Of a stretch of DNA of 64,000 bases, positions 19,106 through 28,225 are shown piece by piece (within the stretch, counting starts at the first letter, position 1; each line of letters begins with the position of its first letter). The notes under the pieces are model-generated. The model was not told the origin of the DNA and searched no databases. It saw only the letters and a list, made by a program, of their open reading frames with translations. The translations under genes were made by a program, and so were the position numbers. The DNA is from Leptospira brenneri (GTDB lineage Bacteria; Spirochaetota; Leptospiria; Leptospirales; Leptospiraceae), in the NCBI RefSeq assembly GCF_002812125.1, contig NZ_NPDQ01000004.1:310001-374000 (forward strand), given 5' to 3'.

Positions 19106-20377
19106 TTAACGAGCTCCATATCCAGTCAGAACTGTCTTTATTGTTTTAAATAAAATGAGTAAATCTAACCAAAAAGAAAAATTCTTTATATAGTAAAAAT
19201 CAAACTCTAGTTTAATTTTCATTCCATCAACCTCGGCAGCATACCCTTGATTTACCTGAGCCCACCCACTAATACCTGGCCTAACCACATGCCTGTATGC
19301 AAAGAAAGGTACGTCATTTTCATACCACTGCGATAACTCGAATGATTCAGGACGTGGACCAATAAAACTCATTTGCCCAAAGAGAACATTAATAATTTGA
19401 GGCAATTCATCAATTCGATATCTTCTTAGGAACTTTCCAATTTTCGTAATCCTTGGATCGTCACCTGACCCAGTAAATCCTTTTCCTTTTTTATCTTGAA
19501 ACATTGTCCTAAACTTCAACATTCGGAAGGTTCGACCTTGATATCCCATTCTTGTTTGAATGAATAAAAATGATCCAGGAGATTCAATTTTGATCAGCAA
19601 AGCAATTAAAAGTAAAAAAGGAAATATAAAAGGAAGAAAAATGAGCGCCGCTATAAAATCGATTAATCTCTTAACAAATTCATAAAACCGAGAAGGAAGA
19701 AGACTACCAAATTCGTTTTCAGATAAGTGTTTTATTTGTACCCTGCCGGTTAATGATTCCTTAATTTTTTTTGTAGAATAGACGGGGATACGAGAAAGGG
19801 TGCATTTCGCCAAAAATTTTTCCCATTCCGCTGGCATTTCATTAGATGAAAAATCTGCTACAATTGCATTAAATCTCTGGCTCTCTAAACTTGATTCCCT
19901 TAAGACTACAAAAAAAGCTCCATGGGTATTGTCAAAATCTTGAGCTTCACCAAACGGTAACAAAGCATATCGAACCATTCTATATCTTCGACCAAGGAAA
20001 AAACCTAAATAACACCAAAATAAAGTTAGAAAGTAACCAACTAACATTACTTGAATTGAATATGTTTTGCGAGTTATAAGAATATATAAAACGGGAATTA
20101 AAAAACATATAGTAGCAACAGGTATAACATAAGATACAGTTTCTGATCCAGGGAGTCGAAATATTTTACGCAGTGAAAACGTGGAGATAAAAAAAGCTGT
20201 TAAAGTAGTTAATAAAGAAGTAAATATATTTGGGTCTTCTGAGCGCCAGAACTGAATCCCCCAAATAGGCACTGCTGTTAAAATAATAAGTAGAATTCCA
20301 CCTGACAAAAATTGAAACAAATAACTTAAAAGAATTTGTTCAAACCATCGAGAGTGCCTTCTTGTATATTCACTCAT
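19106..20377 (-). CDS. Polyprenyl-phosphate sugar-1-phosphate transferase (initiating enzyme)
   Basis: A 423-residue polyprenol glycosylphosphotransferase of the WbaP/WcaJ type. Four N-terminal membrane helices (residues 15-145) precede a soluble domain, a fifth membrane segment near residue 235, and the catalytic C-terminal domain. Motifs there are KRLIDFIAALIFLPF, MLKFRTMF, DDPRITKIGKFLRRYRIDE, ELPQIINVLFGQMSFIGPR and RPGISGWAQV. The enzyme transfers the first sugar phosphate to undecaprenyl phosphate to begin the O-unit. One base separates it from the upstream GT4, which would add the second sugar. Confidence 0.93.
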   Translation of the reverse strand: MSEYTRRHSRWFEQILLSYLFQFLSGGILLIILTAVPIWGIQFWRSEDPNIFTSLLTTLTAFFISTFSLRKIFRLPGSETVSYVIPVATICFLIPVLYILITRKTYSIQVMLVGYFLTLFWCYLGFFLGRRYRMVRYALLPFGEAQDFDNTHGAFFVVLRESSLESQRFNAIVADFSSNEMPAEWEKFLAKCTLSRIPVYSTKKIKESLTGRVQIKHLSENEFGSLLPSRFYEFVKRLIDFIAALIFLPFIFPFLLLIALLIKIESPGSFLFIQTRMGYQGRTFRMLKFRTMFQDKKGKGFTGSGDDPRITKIGKFLRRYRIDELPQIINVLFGQMSFIGPRPESFELSQWYENDVPFFAYRHVVRPGISGWAQVNQGYAAEVDGMKIKLEFDFYYIKNFSFWLDLLILFKTIKTVLTGYGAR

Positions 20378-20378
20378 C

Positions 20379-21593
20379 TTAAAATCGTTTTACCGTTTGC
20401 TTATTTAATACTGACATTATTTTTCTTGCTGTCGTTGAAACAGAGAACGTTGAATCGAGAAGTTTTCTGGCATTCTTACCCATTTCTTTACGATGCTTTG
20501 AATCTAAAAACATAAGTGCATTTTGGTATAAAGTTTCATGATCACCTGCTAAAGAAACTAAACCAGCATTTCCGTCTTCGATCACATTTTTTAAATCATT
20601 ACCTTCGTTCACGGCTCCGAGGATTGGAATCCCTACTTGCATATAACCAAGAATTTTGCCAGGGAAGTTATGAGTCTTGTGAGCTGGATGCAAGGTAAAT
20701 AGACCAACATCGATTTGAGATAATATAGAAGAGAATATCTCCTGAGAAACGGACGGAAACAAAAGGCAATTAGTTAATTTTTTATTCGCAATTGTATCTT
20801 GAACTAATTGGAATTCATCACCAGCTCCAAGAAATACGAATTGCGCCTCTTTAAAAACTAACATACGTTCAGCTAGAAACAAAAGGTTTCGCATATCTTG
20901 TGCATGACCAATATTTCCGCCGTAAAAAAAAATAATTCGATCCTGGAGACTATATTTCTCTCTTATATTATCTTGATCCGTTCTTTTTATAATCCCCAAA
21001 GGGGATGCCCAATTAAATAAAAGTTGGGTATTCAATATCTTAGGATACATTTCGGAAAACAATTTTAGATTGGCAGGCGATTGAATTCCAATTGCATCTG
21101 CTGATTGATACAGTTTTCTTTCATAAAAACGAAATAAATAGGCAAGAACCGAGTATTTTCCAATAATCCCATTATCGATTACCCATTGCGGAAAAAAATC
21201 TCTAAGGATTAGATATGATGGCGACTTCCATTTTTTTTTTAGATATCTAACCAAACCTGACCAGAAAATAGTAGGTGAGTAAAAAACAATTAAATCATGT
21301 GGATTTGTTTGTAACCAAGGAGATAAAGATCTAACAGCACGAAAAGATAAAAGAATTTCATTAATAAGCCGAACTGGCTTTGAAACATTCTTTATTCTTC
21401 CCGACCTAAACCGAAGAAGATTAACTCCATTAAAATTATTTATTGTATATAATTCCGATTGATCTGGGTCTGGGGTTATAACAGTTACTATATGACCAGA
21501 ATTTAATAATTCCAAAGCAAGTTCATGCATCATTTTACCGGCAACTTTAATACTTTTTGGTAAATAATCATCTACTATAATTAAAACTTTCAT
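20379..21593 (-). CDS. Family 4 glycosyltransferase, N-acetyl-L-fucosamine transferase candidate
   Basis: A 404-residue GT-B retaining transferase. The N-terminal domain begins VLIIVDDYLPKSIKVAGKM, the C-terminal donor-binding domain has FFYGGNIGHAQDMRNLL near residue 225 and the motif around GAVNEGNDLKNVIEDGNAGL near residue 335 that contains the GT4 acidic pair. The WbuB/WbjE proteins coded after fnlC/wbjD in other bacteria have the same layout and transfer L-FucNAc, so the same role is proposed from context. It is 18 bases after fnlC and one base before the initiating transferase. Confidence 0.82.
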   Translation of the reverse strand: MKVLIIVDDYLPKSIKVAGKMMHELALELLNSGHIVTVITPDPDQSELYTINNFNGVNLLRFRSGRIKNVSKPVRLINEILLSFRAVRSLSPWLQTNPHDLIVFYSPTIFWSGLVRYLKKKWKSPSYLILRDFFPQWVIDNGIIGKYSVLAYLFRFYERKLYQSADAIGIQSPANLKLFSEMYPKILNTQLLFNWASPLGIIKRTDQDNIREKYSLQDRIIFFYGGNIGHAQDMRNLLFLAERMLVFKEAQFVFLGAGDEFQLVQDTIANKKLTNCLLFPSVSQEIFSSILSQIDVGLFTLHPAHKTHNFPGKILGYMQVGIPILGAVNEGNDLKNVIEDGNAGLVSLAGDHETLYQNALMFLDSKHRKEMGKNARKLLDSTFSVSTTARKIMSVLNKQTVKRF

Positions 21594-21611
21594 TTAGATC
21601 TAAAACAAAAA

Positions 21612-22742
21612 TTAATACTGTTTCCAAACGATTCGTTTGACATAGTCGGTATAACTAAAAATAATTCGAACTACTTTTTCTGAAACATTAGGCATTGAAT
21701 AATCTTCAACTAGCTTTGATTGCTTTAAGAATTCCTCTCCTTCTTGATCTAATAGTGCAATTGCTTGTAATATACGATCTTTCTTTAGACCAACCATCAT
21801 AACCGCAGCCTCTTCCATTCCCTCTGGTCGTTCATGAGCTTCCCGAATATTCAACGCAGCGAATTTCAAAATTGAAGATTCTTCGGTAATCGTTCCACTA
21901 TCAGAAAGGACGACCTTCGATTCTATTTGAAGTTTATTGTAATCCATAAAACCGAGAGGCTTAAGAAGCCTTACATTCCTATGAAAATCTATTTTCAATT
22001 GGTCTATCTTTTTTTGAGTCCGTGGATGAGTGGAAACAATAACTGGTAAATTATATATATTTGCAATTGCATTAAGTGTATCGACTAAAGAATTAAAATT
22101 TTGTTCAGAATCAATATTTTCTTCACGGTGAGCCGAAACCAAAAAGTATTCCTTACTCTTTAAATTAAGTTGACCCAATATTCCAGAAGATTTAATTCCA
22201 GACATATAATACTGTAATACCTCATACATGGGACTTCCAGTTTTTATCACTTGATCCGGGGACAAACCTTCTCTTAACAAATATTCTCTGGCAATCGCGC
22301 TGTATGTTAAATTAATATCAGAGGTATGATCAACAATCCGTCTGTTAATCTCCTCGGGAACACGTAAATCAAAACATCTATTTCCGGCTTCCATGTGAAA
22401 AATGGGGATCTTACGTCTTTTCGCTGGGATTACAGAAAGGCAACTATTGGTATCACCTAATACAAGCAAAGCATCTGGCTGATTATTCGATAGTAATTCG
22501 TCAAAACGAATAATGATCTTACCTATTGTCTCTGCTCCAGAGCTACCTGCTGCTTCCAAAAAATAATCAGGTTTTCTAATCCCGAGATCATTAAAAAAAA
22601 TTTCATTCAGCTCATAGTCATAGTTCTGACCTGTATGAACGATAGTATGATCACAGGCCTTATCTAAAGCCACGAGAACGCGTGAAAGCCTGATTATCTC
22701 TGGCCGAGTACCTAAAACCGTAAATACTTTTAATCTTTTCAT
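21612..22742 (-). CDS. fnlC: UDP-N-acetyl-L-sugar 2-epimerase (FnlC/WbjD/CapG)
   Basis: This enzyme epimerises C2 in the last step from UDP-GlcNAc to UDP-N-acetyl-L-fucosamine. The 376-residue protein belongs to the non-hydrolysing UDP-GlcNAc 2-epimerase family: VLGTRPEIIRLSRV at residues 8-21, LGDTNSCLSV, FHMEAGNRCFDLRVPEE and SDSGTITEESSIL in order. The ending REAHERPEGMEE is typical of the WecB-like fold. It overlaps fnlB by four bases (ATGA), as in other fnlABC loci. Confidence 0.92.
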   Translation of the reverse strand: MKRLKVFTVLGTRPEIIRLSRVLVALDKACDHTIVHTGQNYDYELNEIFFNDLGIRKPDYFLEAAGSSGAETIGKIIIRFDELLSNNQPDALLVLGDTNSCLSVIPAKRRKIPIFHMEAGNRCFDLRVPEEINRRIVDHTSDINLTYSAIAREYLLREGLSPDQVIKTGSPMYEVLQYYMSGIKSSGILGQLNLKSKEYFLVSAHREENIDSEQNFNSLVDTLNAIANIYNLPVIVSTHPRTQKKIDQLKIDFHRNVRLLKPLGFMDYNKLQIESKVVLSDSGTITEESSILKFAALNIREAHERPEGMEEAAVMMVGLKKDRILQAIALLDQEGEEFLKQSKLVEDYSMPNVSEKVVRIIFSYTDYVKRIVWKQY

Positions 22743-23854
22743 TTATGAATCTCTGCAGAAAAAGTATCGGGTAAGTTTCTGTCAAAAACTTCATTTGCCC
22801 ATAACATAACAATCAACTCATTCTCACCAATGTTGGTAATGTCATGTGTCCAACCAGGAATAGTGTCTACTATTTTCGGATCTGATCCATTTACAGTTAT
22901 TTCACAATATTCTTTTGTGAAATAATGTTGGAAGCGAAACAAAGCTTTTCCTTGGATAATGAGGAACTTTTCTGTCTTAGTATTATGATAATGCCCACCT
23001 CGTGTTATACCTGGTGGAGCGGTAAAAAAAGAGAATTGTCCGGAAGACTCAGTCTTTAACATTTCAACAAATCGTCCTCGAGGATCTTTATACTCTGGAA
23101 TTGAATATTGGCAATCTTCTATAGGATAATAGCTAATAAAAGTAGAGTATAGTGCACGTTCGAAACTATTCCCAACGGCTGGAATAGATAAAGTTGATCT
23201 AACCTCTTTATATTGGTAAAGTTTGTTAGCTAATTCGTGCAGCGAAACTGAATACTCAGAATTCAACTTTGGATATTGAATTCCGACTCCTGGAACTTTA
23301 CTAACCAAACCATCTATTTCTTTACAAAAGTCTTCAACAAAAACCAGATTTATTTTTTTTGATGAATCATGAATTTCTATCGGTAACGAACGACTTATGT
23401 TATAACAAAACGTAGCTACAACAGAATTGTAATTTGGTTTTGCAAATTTACCAAATACATTTGGCAATCGATAGATATAAACTGCTGCCTTTGCTTTTTT
23501 ACTATAATTTAATAAAAGATCTTCCGCTTCCTTTTTTGATCGCCCATACGGATTGTCAATTTCTGCTTGAGTAGAAGAAGCATATACTACAGGAGTGGAC
23601 TTATTGGATTGCATCAAAGTTTCCACTATTTCTTTTGTAGTATTCGTATTACCTTCAAAAAAATCTTCTTTATTTAGCGGCCGATTTACACCAGCTAGGT
23701 GAATAATCAAATCAGCCGACTGAATATTTAATTTAAGTTCATCGGAAGTTGTTTTTCTATTTGTAAGAAGAAGTTTATTTTCTTTCTTTTCTGCAAAATA
23801 GATGTGCAGGTTCTTCCCAATGAAACCTTCGGAGCCTGTGATAAGAATTTTCAT
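22739..23854 (-). CDS. fnlB: UDP-L-FucNAc pathway reductase with C-terminal cupin (FnlB/WbjC/CapF)
   Basis: CapF-type bifunctional enzyme of 371 residues. The N-terminal SDR has ITGSEGFIGKNLHIYF at residues 5-20 and YGRSKKEAE, with the catalytic Tyr-x3-Lys, near residue 98. The C-terminal cupin (about 245-371) has RGGHYHNTKTEKFLIIQG with metal-binding histidines. Known homologues perform C3 epimerisation (cupin) and C4 reduction (SDR) to give UDP-N-acetyl-6-deoxy-L-talosamine, the FnlC substrate. Confidence 0.93.
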   Translation of the reverse strand: MKILITGSEGFIGKNLHIYFAEKKENKLLLTNRKTTSDELKLNIQSADLIIHLAGVNRPLNKEDFFEGNTNTTKEIVETLMQSNKSTPVVYASSTQAEIDNPYGRSKKEAEDLLLNYSKKAKAAVYIYRLPNVFGKFAKPNYNSVVATFCYNISRSLPIEIHDSSKKINLVFVEDFCKEIDGLVSKVPGVGIQYPKLNSEYSVSLHELANKLYQYKEVRSTLSIPAVGNSFERALYSTFISYYPIEDCQYSIPEYKDPRGRFVEMLKTESSGQFSFFTAPPGITRGGHYHNTKTEKFLIIQGKALFRFQHYFTKEYCEITVNGSDPKIVDTIPGWTHDITNIGENELIVMLWANEVFDRNLPDTFSAEIHK

Positions 23855-23860
23855 TTTTAT

Positions 23861-25708
23861 CTACTTCTTTAAGCGGGAAAAGTCATAACAATCTGGGAGT
23901 AATTCATATCTAAGTTCTGCGACAAAGAAAGAATATTCAATATTAGGATTAAACGGATTTCGATTTGCTGAGTGAGTTTTTCCCTCAAAAATAATATTAC
24001 CATAGCAGCCTTCAAAATTATTTTTCCCATCAGGAAATATCAAATGCGTAATTTTTTTATCTTTCATAAATTTTAAATATTCCCTAGTTTGACTCTCCTC
24101 ATCTCTAACATAAGGATTCCAATCAAAAGAGTAAGAACTGTACGTAGCCAGTGACTTTGTTGACAGGGAACTGGATACTATCTTTGCATTTTTCGGCAAA
24201 AGATCTTTTAATTGAAGAAAAAGATCATATCCATCTGCAGTTTTTAGCATCACCTTCGCTCTTTGAGCCAAAGAAATACTTCCTGGAGTCAACGCATAAA
24301 CGCCAACAATTAAGGATGCCAATACTAAGCAAGCTTGTATAAAAACCACAATTTTGAAAGCTAAAAATCTTTTAGAGTTTATTAGATTATTTTCGTTTAT
24401 GAGCGAAATTTTTGTTAAGATTATCAGCCAAAGAAATGGTTCTAAAAAAAAACGAGAAGATGATTGACCCAATAACAGAGTTAGTACCACAAAAGAAATT
24501 ACTCCAGAATATTTCGGAAAATTTCTAAGTATAAAATCCTTATTTGCAAACAAAGGAAAGAAAACCCCTACACCTAAAATGGTGGAAATTCCTCCAAGTG
24601 AATTTGGTATCAATAACGAAACAGGCCAGGTAAATATCGAATCTGAATATGACCTTAGAAATCCCAAAAATTTTTCTCTACCATAAAACGCACCTGGCAA
24701 AGGACTTAGAATGGTTTCTCTAATATTTCCCGAGTAAGCACCAATCTTCCAAATTAAGAATGGAAAAAGTAAAAGTAGAATGGCAAAAGCAGTAATAGAA
24801 AATGTTTTTATTACAGTTCTACGCTCCGAACGAAAATAAAAAGCTAAACTACCCAAAACTGCCAATGATAGAATGAAAGAAAATTTTACAGTAAAGGAAA
24901 CAATCAAAAGGGCTATAGTAGCTCCATAAAGCAAATCTTTAATCTTTTCATTTTTTGCATGTTCAATCTCCAAGATTAAAACAAAAGCAAAAGATGTGAG
25001 TGCAATTGGATATAGCTGTGGTTTTGATGAAGGAACTAAAAATAACAATATAGGAGTGGTTAGGAATAATAACCCTAAAAATTTTCCTAATTCACTCTCT
25101 GCTGAAGATCGATAAAACCGAATTAAACCGTAAATAGAAACTAAGCCAGCAAACTGTAACAAAGACCCAAATTGCTCAGACCCAAAAGCAAGTCCTAGAG
25201 CATTTAAAACTTCTCCACTTCCTGCTAATCTACAATGAAACCATTCTTCACAAATTGGGAAATGACCTAGACTTAAAGTTTCAATCGCTACTCCTATGTG
25301 GTAATGCAAAGAGTCAGCATTTGTTACAGGACCTAAGGCAACTAACGCATATAGGAAAAAAAAGGCTAGAATTATTACTTCAATAATATCTTTCTTTTTA
25401 TAAAAAGGAATTAGGGTAAATTTTTGCTTAAACCTCATCACCCCAAAAACGAGTAACAAACCACATATGAAATCAAATGCGTAATTTAAATAAAAACCAA
25501 ATAATGCAATAGGAAAAATAACAGAGGACAACAACAAGATGCCAAAAACTATGTTTTGATATTGAAGCCACCGATTCTCTGAATAATACTCAAACCAAAA
25601 AAACCGTTGAAAGAACCTGCCTACGGATTCTAGACCAACTACAAGTATTATTCCGATAATAGCCGAAAACGGAGGATCGGCAATAAAGTTATCTAAGCCA
25701 GACTTCAC
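23861..25708 (-). CDS. Large membrane protein, GT-C-like (DUF1420-like)
   Basis: A 615-residue polytopic protein with about twelve helices and a C-terminal soluble domain of about 120 residues. After the third or fourth helix comes GPVTNADSLHYHIGVAIETL, an acidic-His pattern resembling the catalytic loop of GT-C transferases and, from memory, the DUF1420 family. A polyprenyl-phosphate-sugar transferase is the most economical guess, not shown. It is inserted between fnlA and fnlB with only six or seven bases on each side, which splits the usual fnlABC order. The start is a GTG. Confidence 0.6.
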   Translation of the reverse strand: MKSGLDNFIADPPFSAIIGIILVVGLESVGRFFQRFFWFEYYSENRWLQYQNIVFGILLLSSVIFPIALFGFYLNYAFDFICGLLLVFGVMRFKQKFTLIPFYKKKDIIEVIILAFFFLYALVALGPVTNADSLHYHIGVAIETLSLGHFPICEEWFHCRLAGSGEVLNALGLAFGSEQFGSLLQFAGLVSIYGLIRFYRSSAESELGKFLGLLFLTTPILLFLVPSSKPQLYPIALTSFAFVLILEIEHAKNEKIKDLLYGATIALLIVSFTVKFSFILSLAVLGSLAFYFRSERRTVIKTFSITAFAILLLLFPFLIWKIGAYSGNIRETILSPLPGAFYGREKFLGFLRSYSDSIFTWPVSLLIPNSLGGISTILGVGVFFPLFANKDFILRNFPKYSGVISFVVLTLLLGQSSSRFFLEPFLWLIILTKISLINENNLINSKRFLAFKIVVFIQACLVLASLIVGVYALTPGSISLAQRAKVMLKTADGYDLFLQLKDLLPKNAKIVSSSLSTKSLATYSSYSFDWNPYVRDEESQTREYLKFMKDKKITHLIFPDGKNNFEGCYGNIIFEGKTHSANRNPFNPNIEYSFFVAELRYELLPDCYDFSRLKK

Positions 25709-25715
25709 TTCAATC

Positions 25716-26750
25716 TTAGTCCCAAGGTTCCGAAGGTTTACCTTCTACTAAATTTTTTATAAAATCCAATTTCAAAAGAAGTCTCTTCATCTCAGCCAAG
25801 TTTAATCGCTGAGTATTATGAGAATTATAGTCATCAGAAATGCTGATTTCTTTCTCACCCTCCTCAACATATTTCCCGTAATTTAAATCTCTTAAATCTG
25901 GAGGTATTCGATAGTATTCACCTTCGTCTATCGCTGATGCCATTTCTTCACGACTGAGTAGTGTTTCATAAAGCTTTTCACCATGCCGTGTTCCGATTAC
26001 CTGAATCGGATGGTCATCTTTATTAAGAAGTGAAAGAATTGCTTTAGCTAAAACTTCAATAGTTGCAGCGGGAGCTTTTTGAACAAATATATCTCCACTA
26101 GATCCTTTTTTGAATGCATATAAAACCAATTCAACGGCATCTTCTAATGTCATCATAAAACGCGTCATATTTGGATCGGTTATTGAAATAGGTTTACCTG
26201 CGAAAATTTGATCTACAAAAAGAGGAATTACAGATCCTCGTGATGCCATCACATTTCCATAACGGGTTCCACAAACAATAAGTTTGCTCTCAATCAAAGT
26301 CCGTGCTTTAGCAACCATTACTTTTTCCATCATTGCCTTGGAAATTCCCATCGCATTAATGGGATAAACAGCTTTGTCCGTACTTAAACAAATTATTTTT
26401 TTGACACCCAAATCATAAGCTACTTGTAGAACATTTTCAGTGCCGATCACATTTGTTTTAAACGCTTCCATAGGAAAAAATTCACATGACGGAACTTGCT
26501 TTAAAGCTGCAGCGTGAAAAATATAGTCAACACCAGAAAAGGCTCCTATGAGTGACGAGGTATCACGCACATCTCCCAAAAAAAACTTAATTTTGGGATT
26601 GTTATACTTTTTACGCAAATCATCTTGTTTTTTTTCATCCCGGCTAAAAATTCTAATTTCTTTGATATCGGAGCTTAAAAAGCGATTGAGGACAGCTTTT
26701 CCGAAAGAACCAGTTCCACCAGTGATTAGTAGTATTTTCTCATTAAACAT
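25716..26750 (-). CDS. fnlA: UDP-GlcNAc 4,6-dehydratase/5-epimerase (FnlA/WbjB/CapE)
   Basis: First enzyme of UDP-L-FucNAc synthesis, forming the 4-keto-6-deoxy-L-talo intermediate from UDP-GlcNAc. The 344-residue protein has LITGGTGSFGKAVLNRF near the N-terminus, IFSRDEKKQDDLRKKY, LGDVRDTSSL and STDKAVYPINAMGISKAMME, in which Met replaces the usual catalytic Tyr of the SDR triad, as in CapE/WbpM relatives. A longer open frame exists upstream, but the fold begins at FNEKILLITGG, so ATG 26750 is preferred; it overlaps the HisF-like stop by eight bases. Confidence 0.93.
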   Translation of the reverse strand: MFNEKILLITGGTGSFGKAVLNRFLSSDIKEIRIFSRDEKKQDDLRKKYNNPKIKFFLGDVRDTSSLIGAFSGVDYIFHAAALKQVPSCEFFPMEAFKTNVIGTENVLQVAYDLGVKKIICLSTDKAVYPINAMGISKAMMEKVMVAKARTLIESKLIVCGTRYGNVMASRGSVIPLFVDQIFAGKPISITDPNMTRFMMTLEDAVELVLYAFKKGSSGDIFVQKAPAATIEVLAKAILSLLNKDDHPIQVIGTRHGEKLYETLLSREEMASAIDEGEYYRIPPDLRDLNYGKYVEEGEKEISISDDYNSHNTQRLNLAEMKRLLLKLDFIKNLVEGKPSEPWD

Positions 26751-27507
26751 ATAATTCATCCCTCTCTTTAATTGTGGGATAGTTGATGAGGACTGCCCGA
26801 TATTTCCCTTTAAAAACAAAAAGACTACCAACACCAATACCAATATATCGAAATTTCTGAATCGCAGCTTTAATGTCAGTATAGCTTCCAACCCCACCCA
26901 TTATCGTCATCGGAATATTGATTTGGCCATATATTTTTTCAAGTATTGGGAAATCAAATCCTGACATCATTCCATCCTCTTCAATGCAGTTAATGATAAT
27001 TTCACCTGCTCCTTGATCTTGGAATTTTCTTGAAAATTCAATTGGATCCAATTTTGTATTGATTGAGTTGTTATGAGTCCAAATTTCATATTTATTGCTA
27101 AAGCTTTTTTTCTTTATATCTAAAACAACTGCGATGCTCTGGCTTCCGATTTCTCTTGAAATTTGTGATACAATACCAGGGTTTTCTATTGCCGCAGAAC
27201 TTATTGCCACTTTTTCTATTCCCGCCGAGACAATTTCCTTTGCCTGTTCAACTGTCTTAATCCCACCTCCATAACACAGAGGCATTCGACTTTCAACCGA
27301 GAGCTTTTTCAAAAGGTTAATTTCTGGAGGTCTATTCTGCCTAGTAGCGTCTATGTCGATCACCATCAATTCATCAGCTTCTTTCTCATTAAAGATCTTT
27401 ACTGCATTGATAGGATCTCCGACATATTTGGAATTAGCAAACTTCTGAGTTTTTACTAGGCCACCATCGTGGATTAATAAACAAGGGATGATTCTGGGAC
27501 GCAGCAT
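26743..27507 (-). CDS. wbuZ: HisF-like ammonia-channelling subunit of an amidine module (WbuZ type)
   Basis: A 254-residue TIM barrel clearly homologous to HisF (IPCLLIHDGGLVKTQKF start, CYGGGIKTVEQ, GSQSIAVVLDIKK, IMGGVGSY). It does not look like a histidine enzyme: the catalytic Asp at HisF position 11 is Leu here, while Asp130 is kept. In P. aeruginosa and E. coli O145 such proteins pair with a HisH-like glutaminase and an ATP-dependent amidotransferase to turn an N-acetyl group into an acetamidino group. The order amidotransferase, HisH, HisF, fnlA matches that role. Confidence 0.85.
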   Translation of the reverse strand: MLRPRIIPCLLIHDGGLVKTQKFANSKYVGDPINAVKIFNEKEADELMVIDIDATRQNRPPEINLLKKLSVESRMPLCYGGGIKTVEQAKEIVSAGIEKVAISSAAIENPGIVSQISREIGSQSIAVVLDIKKKSFSNKYEIWTHNNSINTKLDPIEFSRKFQDQGAGEIIINCIEEDGMMSGFDFPILEKIYGQINIPMTIMGGVGSYTDIKAAIQKFRYIGIGVGSLFVFKGKYRAVLINYPTIKERDELYV

Positions 27508-27580
27508 ATTTTTTCCAGTTATATAAAATTAGAATTCGATAGTTACGACTTAGCAATCGATAAAGCTATAAAGCTTATCG

Positions 27581-28207
27581 TTATGCATCAGGTAACAGAG
27601 CAAAATTTAAGAGAAGACGCTCACCATAATGATGACTTTTTTCCGGATGGAACTGGACACCGTAAATATTATTTCTTTGGATAGCACAACTAAAAGATAC
27701 TCCATACTCTGTCTTTGCAGAAATATCACTTTCATTTTCACATTCGTAAAAATAAGAATGCAAAAAGTAAAATCTTGAGTCCCCCTGCAATCCTTGAAAT
27801 AAATCTGACCTTGTGTCAGAAGATATAACATCGTTCCAGCCCATATGAGGCATAGGTAATTTCCCAGAATTGGCCAGAAATTGAAACTTCTTTACCCTAC
27901 CGGGAATCCAACCAAGTCCAGGTTTATTACCCTCTTCACTGGAATTTGCAAGAATTTGCATTCCTACACAGACACCTAAAATCGGAGTATTTCGGTTAAA
28001 CACCAGGTCTTGAATAGACTCTTTCATTCCTGAAATTTCTAATAACTCTATAGCATGATCAAATGCACCAACTCCTGGCAAAATTAATTTCGTTGCACCA
28101 GTCAAATCTTCAAAAGAATTAGCAACTTTTGTTTCAATATTCAATCTCTTGTAAAGATTTTGAAAAGACTGAATATTTCCCAATCCATAATCGATAATCG
28201 TAATCAT
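27581..28207 (-). CDS. wbuY: HisH-like glutaminase of an amidine module (WbuY type)
   Basis: A 208-residue class I glutamine amidotransferase. The nucleophile lies in LGVCVGMQILANSSEEG near residue 80 and the His-Glu pair in GVQFHPEKSHHYGERLL near the C-terminus. It starts ITIIDYGLGNIQSF, like HisH. It should release ammonia for the HisF-like partner coded 73 bases downstream. A second HisH-like gene lies at 50.0-50.6 kb in the legionaminic acid operon. Confidence 0.87.
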   Translation of the reverse strand: MITIIDYGLGNIQSFQNLYKRLNIETKVANSFEDLTGATKLILPGVGAFDHAIELLEISGMKESIQDLVFNRNTPILGVCVGMQILANSSEEGNKPGLGWIPGRVKKFQFLANSGKLPMPHMGWNDVISSDTRSDLFQGLQGDSRFYFLHSYFYECENESDISAKTEYGVSFSCAIQRNNIYGVQFHPEKSHHYGERLLLNFALLPDA

Positions 28208-28225
28208 AATTCTATATAAAAGATT

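Noticed and set aside
26751..26897. Upstream extension of fnlA with a hydrophobic segment, suggesting a membrane-anchored dehydratase
   Set aside because: The extra sequence is the antisense-frame shadow of the HisF-like gene; the SDR fold starts at the downstream ATG, as in soluble FnlA/CapE proteins.
26743..28207. HisF and HisH pair as part of a histidine biosynthesis operon
   Set aside because: No other his gene is nearby, the HisF-like protein lacks Asp11, and the amidotransferase and fnl genes give a better explanation. The same argument applies to the pair at 49988-51386.
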